From Bacillota bacterium (lineage in GTDB: Bacteria > Bacillota > Clostridia > DSM-8532), in NCBI GenBank assembly GCA_023415205.1, contig JAEZLR010000030.1, positions 1-64,000 of the forward strand: a DNA stretch of 64,000 bases, read 5' to 3'. This document shows, one piece after another, positions 8,387 through 16,772 of the stretch. The notes beneath the pieces are model-generated. The model saw only the letters and a list, made by a program, of their open reading frames with translations. It ran no database searches and was not told the DNA's origin. The translations under genes and the position numbers were made by a program. Every line of letters begins with the position of its first letter. Position 1 is the stretch's first letter.

Positions 8387-9010
8387 TTATTGAGGCGCAA
8401 CCCTATACCTTAAAACAGTCTTCAGCCGTTCGGGTGCAGTTCTTCTGGCGTCGGTGAGATAAATCTCACGATGTGTCTGGCAGAGCCTTGTAAGTCCGTT
8501 GGCGGTGCAAAATTCTGCCATGCGGGCGAAGCTTGCAGGCTCATCATCATAGGGACCCAAATGTAACATCTGTAGGCAACTTCCTTCCTCCAGGCATCCG
8601 AAGGTCACCTGATCTAAAAGCGGGTGAGGCTTTTTCTTGCCCACGCGTTCAATAACTTCTTGGGCAAGCTGCTCTGTCACAAAGGAAGGCTGCCGAATCA
8701 TCAAGGTATAGACGAGGTGGTTCTTGTCCAAATGAGAAAAGCTACGTGCCTCTTCATCAAGATCCCAAAGGCCTTCCAGAGGATAAAAGGCATAATCGAA
8801 GTAGCCCTCGGGCACCTTACCCGTTTTAGGCATCATTTTTACGCCGTAGGCCAGTGAATAGAGCACGCCCACGGCCTCTGTGAAACCTTCATGATTGGGA
8901 TTCCCTTTGCCCTTGAGCATAAAAAACCACATGGGAGGGAGGATGACTTGTGTCGGTTTATTCGGAGGAAGGTAGAATTCCTTTTCCTGTTTTGCCCAAT
9001 CGTATTTCAA
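8387..9010 (-). CDS. GyrI-like small-molecule-binding protein
   Basis: About 207 residues, all belonging to a stand-alone GyrI-like / AraC effector-binding fold (COG4832-like): PPMWFFMLKGKGNPN, then YPLEGLW, and near the end MLHLGPYDDEPASF and HREIYLTDARRT. Related proteins bind or hydrolyse small toxic molecules or act as drug sensors; the ligand here is unknown. A TTG at 9010 has AGGGG about 7 bp upstream. The longer GTG start at 9019 lies directly on that ribosome site and is less likely. The promoter and ribosome site are enclosed by a long inverted repeat (see 9019-9068). A hairpin terminator follows, so it is probably a single-gene unit. Confidence 0.82.
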   Translation of the reverse strand: MKYDWAKQEKEFYLPPNKPTQVILPPMWFFMLKGKGNPNHEGFTEAVGVLYSLAYGVKMMPKTGKVPEGYFDYAFYPLEGLWDLDEEARSFSHLDKNHLVYTLMIRQPSFVTEQLAQEVIERVGKKKPHPLLDQVTFGCLEEGSCLQMLHLGPYDDEPASFARMAEFCTANGLTRLCQTHREIYLTDARRTAPERLKTVLRYRVAPQ

Positions 9011-9018
9011 TAAAAACA

Positions 9019-9068
9019 CCCCTGTCTGTTGGATTTACTTCATTATAATCCATCCAATATGACAGGGG
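9019..9068 (-). repeat. Long inverted repeat around the GyrI-like gene promoter
   Basis: On the plus strand CCCCTGTCTGTTGGAT (9019-9034) faces ATCCAATATGACAGGGG (9052-9068). The arms match except for a small internal change and one extra base. The loop holds a minus-strand TATAAT (9047-9042). The arm near the gene contains the AGGGG ribosome site. Confidence 0.7.
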
Positions 9069-9109
9069 TATGTCGTGTTACCAGGGATATTTATTTTATT
9101 TCGGCTATT

Positions 9110-10015
9110 TTATGACCTGGTAGCTTGCAAGGCAGATATTTTCTTAAGGGTGGGAGGATTCAGCCATAAAGGGAAGCTGCTGCAGGCCACTGCGGCGGTT
9201 GCAGACGCGAAGCTTACGATATCGGGGTCGGTCATTCCCTGTAATAAAGCGTAAACGGCTCCGGCTTTGAAGGAATCTCCGGCACCCAGGGTGCTGACTA
9301 CATCCACCTTATAGGGGGTAAAGCTGTGGATTCCCTCTCCTTTGCGCCCATAGAGAATATCTCTGGATCCAAAAGTAAAGATCACTAAGCCCTCACTCTT
9401 ATCGGTATACATTCTAAACAAGGCTTGGGCATCCTCACCAGGATAATTGTTCTGAATGAATTCATTGGAGACCACGTTAACCTCAGAATACTGATGAAGA
9501 GGGCTGTCATATTTACAGTCAATGGTCACGTATTTTTTGTTGTATTCTCTGCAGTATTGGGCAGCCAGCTCCGACGCCTCCTGGAAAAAGGGGTCCAGTC
9601 CGATTACCGTGGCTGTCTTGATGTCTTCCTCACGGGGCGTGTTCCATCGCTTTTCACCATTTTCAAAATAATCAGTAAATTTACCAAAGATGGTTCGGGT
9701 AGTTTTGCCGATTAACACCAGATCCTCCAGGCCTTCATAATCCCTGGCATTGGTGAGCCTTGAAATATCAACATTAATAGATTCATAGAAGCCTTTAATT
9801 CTGTCATAAGTATTTATGCCCATATGATTTCCATCCATTTTGACGCTGGCACCGAGGCTGGCCAGAACCGTGGCACAGCTTCCCGTTTCACCGCCGGGAA
9901 AGTGATAGGTTTGGGCAATTTCAGCATAGGAATCGGGTTCAGGATAGTCATTCTTGAGTAAATGGCTGGTGGTGATAAGAACCATTCCGTAAAGGTAAAT
10001 ATCGTAAGCGTTCAT
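9110..10015 (-). CDS. PfkB-family carbohydrate or nucleoside kinase
   Basis: A 301-residue ribokinase-like protein that should phosphorylate a sugar or related alcohol with ATP. The N-terminal GGETGSCATVLASLGASV is the substrate-side glycine motif, and the C-terminal VDVVSTLGAGDSFKAG holds the anion hole and the catalytic Asp of the family (GAGDS). The substrate cannot be told from sequence. The ATG at 10015 is chosen over upstream codons because GAGGAG lies 7 bp before it. No sugar transporter or isomerase is adjacent, and the neighbours (shikimate kinase, peptidase) give no pathway hint. Confidence 0.88.
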   Translation of the reverse strand: MNAYDIYLYGMVLITTSHLLKNDYPEPDSYAEIAQTYHFPGGETGSCATVLASLGASVKMDGNHMGINTYDRIKGFYESINVDISRLTNARDYEGLEDLVLIGKTTRTIFGKFTDYFENGEKRWNTPREEDIKTATVIGLDPFFQEASELAAQYCREYNKKYVTIDCKYDSPLHQYSEVNVVSNEFIQNNYPGEDAQALFRMYTDKSEGLVIFTFGSRDILYGRKGEGIHSFTPYKVDVVSTLGAGDSFKAGAVYALLQGMTDPDIVSFASATAAVACSSFPLWLNPPTLKKISALQATRS

Positions 10016-10089
10016 TGCTTTTCTCCTCATAAAATGCATTCAGCCATTAATTATCTCAAAATAACCTTTTTAAACATAAATATTTAGAT

Positions 10090-10593
10090 TTATTCATTCT
10101 TGGTAAAGCTGTGGATGATCTGGCTTACACATTGCTCCAGGCTTTTACCGGCGCAGTCTATGATGAGGTCCGCATGACGACGATAAAGAGGGACTCTTTC
10201 ATCAAAAAGCTGCCTGAGGGTTGTTCCCGGATTCATGACGATGCCCCGGGTGGTAATGTTTCTAAGGCGTCGTTGAATCTCTTCAAAAGGTACATGGAGG
10301 TAGAGGATGCGCCCCATCTCCTTTAAGTGAGCCATGGCCTTTTCAGAGTAGACAGCACTGCCGCCAGTGGATATAATGCTGTTTTCCAGCTCCAGTCCTG
10401 TCAGAATGTCTTCCTCAATGCCCATAAAAGGGACAAGGCCCTGTTGGAGAATGATGTCCTGTAATCGCTTCCCCTGGGCCTTTTGAATCATCAAATCGGT
10501 ATCTACAAAGTCCATTCCCAGTGTTTTCGCCAGCACAACCCCAAGGGTGCTTTTCCCCGATGCCGGCATTCCAATAAGTACGATGTTCTTCAT
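10090..10593 (-). CDS. aroK: Shikimate kinase
   Basis: A 167-residue P-loop kinase that phosphorylates shikimate at the 3-hydroxyl in aromatic amino acid synthesis. The Walker A loop GMPASGKST is at 8-16. DTD near 32-34 binds shikimate and Mg, STGGSAV is the substrate glycine loop, and RRLRNITTRGIV supplies the lid arginines. Length is normal for the family. Other aro genes are absent here, so the gene is separated from the pathway. AAGGG lies 6 bp before the ATG. Confidence 0.88.
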   Translation of the reverse strand: MKNIVLIGMPASGKSTLGVVLAKTLGMDFVDTDLMIQKAQGKRLQDIILQQGLVPFMGIEEDILTGLELENSIISTGGSAVYSEKAMAHLKEMGRILYLHVPFEEIQRRLRNITTRGIVMNPGTTLRQLFDERVPLYRRHADLIIDCAGKSLEQCVSQIIHSFTKNE

Positions 10594-10614
10594 ATTGTCC
10601 CTTCCGTAGTGGCC

Positions 10615-11790
10615 TTAACCCATGGCCTTAATGATCTCTGATAGAAATTCCGCCGTCGGCCCGATGAGTGATTCATCAATCAGTTCCCGGGTATCCCTGG
10701 GAGTATGGGTGACCTCCAGAACCGATTCAAAAAGGTTGGACGAGGTCACAGCGAGGCAGGGAATCCCTCTAAAGACAAACATGGCGTGGTCACCGGCATA
10801 CCATTCTTCGCCCAAGGTCATGAGGCTATTCTGTTCAATGGTATTAATAAGCTTCTCTTTGAAGTCCTCATCAAAATTATACAGCGAAAAGGCAGTCTTT
10901 GAATTCTGGGCACAGGGGGAATCTATATTAATCACTAGTTTTATGTTTTCCATCTCACTTTCACAATACCCAAGATAGGCAAGCTGTCCTTTGGCCTCGT
11001 AGTATTCCTCGCCGTTGAAGGGCACAAAGTCAATGTCGTAGGGGAGAGAAGCTGCTTTTAGGCATTGCATCATGTCTACCAGCACCGCAAGGCCTACTGC
11101 ATTATCCATGGCCCCGGGGGTATCATATTTGGTATCCATATGGGCACAGACGATCACTTTCCCCTTGGATCCAGCCTCCGCCTTTTTGGGAAAGACAAGT
11201 TGATGGCTATATTTCTCCTCAACCTGGGAGGCTATGGTTACCTTTGCTCTTTGAGCCTCAAAAAGAGCTTCATTCTCCAAGCTCTCGCGAATATAGGCTG
11301 AAGGAATGATGAAGTTGCCGTCATCAAACAATGGATAGGGACTAAGGCCATACATAGGATGCTTGTCGGTAAACGCAAGGATGGCCTGTGGCTGCTTCTC
11401 CTCCAAAAGCTCAATCAGAGCCTTATGCTCCTCCGGGTAGTAAAAGGGGAAGTTTTTGGGCATCATTGGTTCTCGAGCCAGTTCGCCCCGGATGAACAAA
11501 ATTTTCTGCCCAATCTCCAATGCGGCCAGTTCCTCCATGGAGTCGGCGACGATGATGTCCCCTTCCCCTTCAAAAGATGCAGAGAAGGGGCTGGGATAGA
11601 TTTTGTAGGATTGGCCATTGACGGAAAGATAAGAGTCATCTTTTGACCAGACCTTACATTCAAAAGGAAGGGAAAGGGTAGGGTAACCCAGTTGGGAGGC
11701 TTTCTGCTCCAGCACCTTCATTACGGCGTGATTAGCCTCTGATCCAACCGGACGGCATTGGATAATATGATCTAGAAGTTCTTGCTTCAT
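10615..11790 (-). CDS. M28-family zinc aminopeptidase
   Basis: A 391-residue metallopeptidase with no signal peptide, so probably cytoplasmic. The di-zinc site is visible: H217 in CAHMD, D229 in AMDNA, the E261-E262 pair in FNGEEYY, D290 in INIDSP, and a C-terminal His in VTHTPRDT. Residues of about 60-190 form the inserted PA-like lid seen in many M28 peptidases. It is expected to release N-terminal residues from peptides; specificity is unknown. It lies 21 bp upstream of shikimate kinase on the same strand and is probably cotranscribed with it. Confidence 0.9.
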   Translation of the reverse strand: MKQELLDHIIQCRPVGSEANHAVMKVLEQKASQLGYPTLSLPFECKVWSKDDSYLSVNGQSYKIYPSPFSASFEGEGDIIVADSMEELAALEIGQKILFIRGELAREPMMPKNFPFYYPEEHKALIELLEEKQPQAILAFTDKHPMYGLSPYPLFDDGNFIIPSAYIRESLENEALFEAQRAKVTIASQVEEKYSHQLVFPKKAEAGSKGKVIVCAHMDTKYDTPGAMDNAVGLAVLVDMMQCLKAASLPYDIDFVPFNGEEYYEAKGQLAYLGYCESEMENIKLVINIDSPCAQNSKTAFSLYNFDEDFKEKLINTIEQNSLMTLGEEWYAGDHAMFVFRGIPCLAVTSSNLFESVLEVTHTPRDTRELIDESLIGPTAEFLSEIIKAMG

Positions 11791-11809
11791 TGCAACTTAT
11801 TCTCCTCAT

Positions 11810-12715
11810 TCAAGCATTCAGCATTCTCACCGGGCGTGCTTCAATATAGCCCCTGAAGCCCATGGGTGCCAGTTGAAATCTGGGGCCGTCTTCATCCGCC
11901 CATTTGAATCCATAGATTTCGGGGTTATAGTTCTTTATCGCCTCCCAAAGAGTGGTGATGGCTTCTTCAAAGGTACCCTCTTCGTAGGGCTGCCCCTGAA
12001 AGATCATTATTTTACAGGGGGGAAGGTCTATCATTTCGAATCCTTCGGGTAGGGCCCCAGAATAATCCTCGGGGACCTCAACCCCTTGACAGTAGATCGA
12101 TGTACCCTCCTTTCGGAGGTTATCCGGCATCCACATCCCAATAGGCTCATAAAGAGCTTCCTTTATACCTGACAGAATGTCCCAGACCTCGCAGCCTACT
12201 TCTTCACAATATTGAAAATATTCTGTGGCGCTTACTCCACGCTTGAGGATGAGCCTTCTTTTGGGTCGGTCCACAACCTGGGTAAAAATAATATCAGAAG
12301 ATTTCTCCATGGGATAGTCAACTCCTTTTGTTAGCTTGAGATACTTATCACGGACATTTTCGGGAAGAAAGAGCTTTATGGGAGGGGTATTTTTACTATA
12401 ATAACGGGGGGTTACTCCAAACTCTCTGGAAAAGGCGCGAGTAAAGCCTTCATGAGAGCCAAAAAGAAAATCCAGGGCGACATCTACGATCTTGGCCCTT
12501 TCATTCTTAAGCTTAACAGCCGCCTGGGACAGTCGGAAGGATCGTATATATTCAAAGGGTGCTTTTCCGGTTAATTCCTTGAATATTCTGTTGGAATGCC
12601 AGGGGGAGTAGCCTGCAACCTCTGCAAGCTGATGGAGTGTAATAGGCTCGGTGATGTGCTTGGCAATATAGTCTTGCATGCGCTCAACGGCCATGATCTT
12701 TTCCCGATTATCCAT
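11810..12715 (-). CDS. AraC-type regulator with a C-terminal GyrI-like sensor domain
   Basis: Residues 1-110 are two AraC helix-turn-helix motifs, including ITLHQLAEVAGYSPWHSNRIF and VALDFLFGSHEGFTRAFSREFG. Residues of about 140-301 are a GyrI-like effector-binding domain (YEPIGMWMPDNLR, PCKIMIFQGQPYEEG). This is the Rob/SoxS-like arrangement with the sensor at the C-terminus, typical of regulators that answer to drugs or other small hydrophobic molecules. GGAGGGG precedes the ATG. A second gene of the same architecture lies 150 bp upstream, but the two are clearly diverged and not a recent duplication. Confidence 0.9.
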   Translation of the reverse strand: MDNREKIMAVERMQDYIAKHITEPITLHQLAEVAGYSPWHSNRIFKELTGKAPFEYIRSFRLSQAAVKLKNERAKIVDVALDFLFGSHEGFTRAFSREFGVTPRYYSKNTPPIKLFLPENVRDKYLKLTKGVDYPMEKSSDIIFTQVVDRPKRRLILKRGVSATEYFQYCEEVGCEVWDILSGIKEALYEPIGMWMPDNLRKEGTSIYCQGVEVPEDYSGALPEGFEMIDLPPCKIMIFQGQPYEEGTFEEAITTLWEAIKNYNPEIYGFKWADEDGPRFQLAPMGFRGYIEARPVRMLNA

Positions 12716-12814
12716 GTTGTCCCCTCCTTATTAAGTATAGTATAGTCCAAAGGATATTACTTGACAGATTTTGCTCAATAGGGCGCAAGGAAGGTCAAAT
12801 GAGAGGGGATAAAT

Positions 12815-12843
12815 GATAAAGAAGGGGCTGTAGACAGCCCCTT
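12815..12843 (-). terminator. Terminator of the upstream AraC-GyrI gene
   Basis: AAGGGGCTG / CAGCCCCTT perfect stem with a TAGA loop. The minus strand continues with TCTTTATC. Confidence 0.75.
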
Positions 12844-12865
12844 AATAGCCTTGATTAACCTATCT

Positions 12866-13717
12866 TTAGTTTAAGGGAAAATAGATGTCCATGGAGGTGA
12901 CTCCCTCTTTTTCAATAACTTCCTCCATCCAGTATCGTTCCTTTCCACACAAAGGAGGGTAGCCCTGGCTATTCACCCACTCCACGAGTCTCTTCCATCC
13001 CTGAGGAATACGAGAAAAGGGATCGATGAAAGGCTCATAGATGGTCAGTACAGCATACGTGCAGCCCTCAATCTTTTTCAGGGTGACACCCTCGCTGACA
13101 GGAGTGTTCTCGGTGGCGCAAATCCAGTATTCATAGCCCCGGAGGCCTTGTCGTTGCTCCTTTTCGCTGACAGGATAATCAAAGCCGAATTTGCGTGCAT
13201 TTTCTGGCAATCCGTTTCGCTTCGCCCACAGGGTGAGCTTTTCAATAACATCGTCCTCAGGGTTATGACTTTTGACCACCAGGCTGGCCACAACCATAGG
13301 TTCAAGGGTTTCAAACCTAACTTCACTAAAAATCTTGTCCATAAATCCTCCACATTTTGATACTAATTCCTTTAGATTGGGCTTAGGGGGGATCGAATAC
13401 TTGATTTTTCTGCATTTACTCGGCGGACGTAGGTACTCCTGCCTGAAAGCACGACAGAATGAGCGCTCTGAGCCATAGTTGTAGTCCATGGCAATATCAA
13501 GAATACGCCTGCCTTGACTGACATCCAGAATGGCGTAAGCAAGCTTTCTTTTCCTGACATATTCCATGAGCGGCATATTCATAGTCAACCCGAAAATGCG
13601 ATAAAAATGGTACTTGGAGAACCCTGCCGCCTGTGCGCACTCCTCAGCGGTAAGATCCTGCCGGATATGTTCCTCAATATAATCGATGGCGTTTTGCAAA
13701 TATTCGATATATCCCAT
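12866..13717 (-). CDS. AraC-type regulator with a C-terminal GyrI-like sensor domain (second copy)
   Basis: The N-terminal 110 residues are AraC DNA-binding helices (LTAEECAQAAGFSKYHFYRIF and IAMDYNYGSERSFCRAFRQEY). From about residue 130 a GyrI-like domain follows (VRFETLEPMVVASLVVKS, YEYWICATENTPVSEGVTLKK, CTYAVLTIYEPF). It is probably a ligand-responsive activator; its targets and ligand are unknown. GAGGAG is 9 bp before the ATG. It has its own terminator, so it appears to be regulated separately from the copy at 11810. Confidence 0.9.
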   Translation of the reverse strand: MGYIEYLQNAIDYIEEHIRQDLTAEECAQAAGFSKYHFYRIFGLTMNMPLMEYVRKRKLAYAILDVSQGRRILDIAMDYNYGSERSFCRAFRQEYLRPPSKCRKIKYSIPPKPNLKELVSKCGGFMDKIFSEVRFETLEPMVVASLVVKSHNPEDDVIEKLTLWAKRNGLPENARKFGFDYPVSEKEQRQGLRGYEYWICATENTPVSEGVTLKKIEGCTYAVLTIYEPFIDPFSRIPQGWKRLVEWVNSQGYPPLCGKERYWMEEVIEKEGVTSMDIYFPLN

Positions 13718-13800
13718 TAAAGTAAACTCCTCGTTGCAACGATGCTTTTATTATAGAGCTGATTCTCGTGGAGGACAGGACAATTATTGCTGTATTGTTC

Positions 13801-14187
13801 TTATCTTATCTCATAATTTGCCTGAGTGAGCGCAAGCTTTGCAGAGGCCATTGCCTCTGCCCTGATAAGAATATAGTCGGTGTCAAAGGTGGAAACAGTA
13901 AATAGGCTGATTCCGTTTTGGGCTAATACTCCGCTGATACCCGCAATAACTCCAGTCAGGGAAAAATCAAGGGGCCCCTCTACCTTGAGGATTTCAAAGC
14001 CCCCCTCACGGGGGATATCCTCGGGGATATTCTGCTCAAGGCATACGATGGAAAGCTCATCAAATGTTTTGGTTATAGAGAAGAAGGCTTCATGGTTTAT
14101 CCATGGAGGGAAGGGTTCATCCTTGCTAAGCCTTAGAACACAGTAGGTCCCCTCCAAGGACTTCAGAGTTAAAATCTTGTCAGACAT
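13801..14187 (-). CDS. ACT-domain protein (COG3603-like)
   Basis: About 128 residues holding two ACT-like segments. The N-terminal LTLKSLEGTYCVLRLSKDEPFP and the C-terminal ALTGVIAGIS-type stretch (FSLTGVIAGISGVLAQNGISLF) are typical of the CASTOR-like ACT family. ACT domains usually bind amino acids and signal to an enzyme or regulator, but no partner is fused here. ATG at 14187 is used; a GTG at 14199 is possible because AAGGGTGA lies close to it. Part of a minus-strand run of small unrelated genes. Confidence 0.82.
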   Translation of the reverse strand: MSDKILTLKSLEGTYCVLRLSKDEPFPPWINHEAFFSITKTFDELSIVCLEQNIPEDIPREGGFEILKVEGPLDFSLTGVIAGISGVLAQNGISLFTVSTFDTDYILIRAEAMASAKLALTQANYEIR

Positions 14188-14221
14188 TCGGTATATCACT
14201 CACCCTTACGCTATGTACAAA

Positions 14222-14608
14222 TCACACGGTAATTTCTATCATATTGTTGTCGGCGTCCTGAATACAGCTCTCATAATAGCCGTCGCCAGTGAAGCTAGGC
14301 TCTCTGATAACCTTAAAATTTCGCTGCCTTGCTTTTTCGGTGAGCTCATCTACGGCCTTTTCACTGCCCACAGAGAAGGCGACATGACTAAAGCCCCAGT
14401 ATTGCTCATCTAAGGGTGCCATGGAAGAGCGGCTCGGTATTTGCATAATCTCCAATCGGGCACCGTCTTCAAAGGAGAGGAAGTAAGAGTGGAAGTCGTT
14501 CTCCAGATTAATATACTTTTCTCCAGCCTTTCCTCCAAAGAATTCAACAAAAAAGGTCTTCGAGGCTTCCAGATCGTGTGTCCACAAGGCTACATGCTCA
14601 ATTTTCAT
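14222..14608 (-). CDS. VOC-superfamily (glyoxalase/dioxygenase-like) protein
   Basis: A 128-residue protein with two beta-alpha-beta-beta-beta units. It opens MKIEHVALWTHDLEASKTFF, has FSHVAFSVGSEKAVDEL in the middle, and ends CIQDADNNMIEITV. Likely metal ligands are His5, the Glu in ARLEIMQ, the His in FSHVAF and the Glu in MIEITV, as in glyoxalase I. Substrate unknown; glyoxalase-like or thiol-transferase activity are both possible. The ATG at 14608 is preceded by GGAGG; upstream codons in the same frame lack a ribosome site. Confidence 0.87.
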   Translation of the reverse strand: MKIEHVALWTHDLEASKTFFVEFFGGKAGEKYINLENDFHSYFLSFEDGARLEIMQIPSRSSMAPLDEQYWGFSHVAFSVGSEKAVDELTEKARQRNFKVIREPSFTGDGYYESCIQDADNNMIEITV

Positions 14609-14639
14609 AAACTTTCCTCCATAAATAAAATCATTATAA

Positions 14640-15224
14640 TCAGAAATACCGGCCCGTTTTCTTTTTGTATTCAAGATATTCCTGTCCGAAAAGTGCTGGC
14701 AGGTACCTTTCTTCCTCTAATATCTGTAAATGCAATAGAACGGCAGCACAGAGAGAACAGATCAACACAGCAAGATTGGGTATCATGAGGGTAAATCCGA
14801 GATAAAAGAGGTCAAATCCCAGAAAAGCGGGATTACGGCTAAATCTATAAATCCCGGTGGTAACCATTTGGGTCTTACATAAGGTGTCGATACCTGCCCG
14901 CCAGTTATCTCTCATGGTGGACATGGCCAGAATAAAGACCAGTAATCCACAAACAGAGAGGATAATACCCAGATAGTTTATAGTGGTGCTATGGAAAAGC
15001 GCGGGAAAGGCATCGGGGAGAAGCAGGCATATAACCTGGACAGTTGCGGTTAAATAGGTTATCACCTTGAGAATTAATTCAATAATATATGTTTTTCGAG
15101 GCTTGCCCCCCGAAGCTAATTGATCGGTTTTTATTCCCCTTCTCCTCTGAAGAAGCATTTTGATAAAGTAAGCGGTGTAAAAGCTTATTACAACCAGCCA
15201 ACTTAAGATGATGACAATATCCAT
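14640..15224 (-). CDS. Integral-membrane methyltransferase of the ICMT/PEMT type
   Basis: About 194 residues with five predicted membrane helices. The C-terminal signature is GIYRFSRNPAFLGF followed by EEERYLPALFGQEYLEYKKKTGRYF, the SAM-binding region of isoprenylcysteine carboxyl methyltransferase and phospholipid methyltransferase-like proteins. Bacterial members methylate lipids or other small membrane substrates, and the substrate here is unknown. The ATG at 15224 is preferred over the GTG at 15245 because AGAGGA lies 7 bp before it. Confidence 0.87.
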   Translation of the reverse strand: MDIVIILSWLVVISFYTAYFIKMLLQRRRGIKTDQLASGGKPRKTYIIELILKVITYLTATVQVICLLLPDAFPALFHSTTINYLGIILSVCGLLVFILAMSTMRDNWRAGIDTLCKTQMVTTGIYRFSRNPAFLGFDLFYLGFTLMIPNLAVLICSLCAAVLLHLQILEEERYLPALFGQEYLEYKKKTGRYF

Positions 15225-15275
15225 GAGAGAATCCTCTTTTCGCACCTTTCGTATAGTCTTTATTCAATATGAGCC

Positions 15276-15890
15276 CTAAACTCTTGCAACTGCGCGGATT
15301 AAGGATGCATCCGCCCTTATCTTAAGTGGAAACATAAAGAACTCCACCCCGGCTTTGTTAACCAATGGGCTCAAGTTTCTGAGGTTCTCCACAATAAATA
15401 TCCCATGCTTAAACAGGAGCTTGTGAATATCAAAGGGATAGGGGTCGGGAGAAAAAGAATCCAAGCCAATGAGCTTCACCTTTTTCTCAATCAAAATCTT
15501 TGCGCTCTCCCTTCCCAGAATGGGATGATCCGAATAGTAGGAGTTTGTTCCGTATTTTTCTTCCTGTCCCGTATAAAAGAGAACGATGTCGTTTTCTCGT
15601 ACTTTCTCTGCCTGATGGTCACTCATATCAATGACGGCCTGACCTCTGGCATCAAGCACGATACCCTTTCCGCAAAACCTTTCCAAAGGGTAGTCCCCAA
15701 TAAAGGTCTGGTCATCGGTCATATGCATGGGAGCATCGATATGTGTTCCTGCGTGAGTCCCTGTACTCAATTGATAATTATTATATTGGTCAGCTTCCAG
15801 GAACTTGTCCTGATATAAAGAGACTTCTGAATCATAGGGATGAACACTCATGTTATGCACGATATCATAGCTTAAATCAAAATGTTCCAT
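15276..15890 (-). CDS. Cyclase / kynurenine-formamidase-like metal hydrolase
   Basis: A 204-residue member of the cyclase family (Pfam Cyclase). The signature H46-A-G-T-H50-x-D52 followed by APMH56 is the zinc-binding motif used by arylformamidases and related amidohydrolases. A further conserved region is KLIGLDSFSPDPYPFDIHKLLF, and FIVENLRNL near the end supplies the usual Glu. The substrate is not known, because no tryptophan-degradation genes are nearby. Only 6 bp separate it from the upstream ANT(6)-like gene, so the two are probably cotranscribed. Confidence 0.87.
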   Translation of the reverse strand: MEHFDLSYDIVHNMSVHPYDSEVSLYQDKFLEADQYNNYQLSTGTHAGTHIDAPMHMTDDQTFIGDYPLERFCGKGIVLDARGQAVIDMSDHQAEKVRENDIVLFYTGQEEKYGTNSYYSDHPILGRESAKILIEKKVKLIGLDSFSPDPYPFDIHKLLFKHGIFIVENLRNLSPLVNKAGVEFFMFPLKIRADASLIRAVARV

Positions 15891-15896
15891 AAAGGG

Positions 15897-16772
15897 CTAC
15901 TCCTTTGGCTTAATAGAGGACGCTCTCATATAATTAAGATATTCCATCATGTTAATGTCTTCATCAAGGTTGTAGGTAAAACCCAGATAGTCTGCTACCG
16001 GTTTAGCAATGGTTCTGAATAACTGACATGAGGTAAACACGGATGACCACAGGTTGTTGTAATTGCTGTCAGAATAGGTTTTGGCGTACATTTCGTACAA
16101 ATCCGCAGGCAGGTACTTTTTATAATATTTGCCTTGCATCCCCACCGAGACCGAAAAGCCGGTGTTTATTCCGATATACCAATCCAGCATCTTAACAAGC
16201 ATATCTCGAACCACGGTATTGTACATCCATTGGGTATAGGGAAGTTGATCCCGTACAATCCCTTTTGCCACATTGTTCAGGCACCACCAGAACTCGTTGC
16301 AGCAGCCTCGATAATGAGGTTCATCCGGCCTTTTCACGAAATAGTCGCTATCATTAGGCGCCGGTATCTCGGGAAGACAGTTGTCCTTATCCAAAAGGGG
16401 AAGGGTCAAGCTGTCCTTGGTATATTCTTCACCCATTGCTTCAAGGGTCAGGATGCGCAAGTCTATGCGGTTGCCATCCTTAAAGAGCATGAGCCAGGCA
16501 TAGGAGCGGCTGAAGTCAGCATGAAGGCCCCAACCCAAATCGTTATTATCAGGCTCCTGAACAATGGCTGTCTCACCGAATACCTTGATCCAATCCTTTT
16601 TTTCCAAGAATGTTCCGGTTTCAGTAACCACATAAACAATATCAAAATCCTGATAATTGTCCTTCTGAACCTTGGGATTGGCCCTGGAGCCGTTCATATA
16701 AACCGCCCGCACCCGGTCATCCTCTTGGGCCACCCTAAGAATAAGCTCAAGCATTTCCTGTTCGGTTCTCAA
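15897..16772 (-). CDS. Aminoglycoside 6-adenylyltransferase-like nucleotidyltransferase (ANT(6) family)
   Basis: A 291-residue protein of the AadE/AadK family. The N-terminal nucleotidyltransferase core is MNGSRANPKVQKDNYQDFDIVY with GS at 28-29 and D42/D44 as metal ligands. The C-terminal two-thirds carries the family residues FWWCLNNVAKGI, LPYTQWMYN and DMLVKMLDWYIG. ANT(6) enzymes adenylylate streptomycin and confer resistance, while chromosomal relatives may have other substrates. Nothing nearby suggests a mobile element, so this is probably a resident gene. The start is a TTG at 16772 with AAGAGGTG 6 bp upstream. Confidence 0.85.
   Translation of the reverse strand: MRTEQEMLELILRVAQEDDRVRAVYMNGSRANPKVQKDNYQDFDIVYVVTETGTFLEKKDWIKVFGETAIVQEPDNNDLGWGLHADFSRSYAWLMLFKDGNRIDLRILTLEAMGEEYTKDSLTLPLLDKDNCLPEIPAPNDSDYFVKRPDEPHYRGCCNEFWWCLNNVAKGIVRDQLPYTQWMYNTVVRDMLVKMLDWYIGINTGFSVSVGMQGKYYKKYLPADLYEMYAKTYSDSNYNNLWSSVFTSCQLFRTIAKPVADYLGFTYNLDEDINMMEYLNYMRASSIKPKE

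Noticed and set aside
11810..13717. The two AraC-GyrI genes as a recent tandem duplication
   Set aside because: They share architecture only; their sequences are clearly diverged and each has its own signals.
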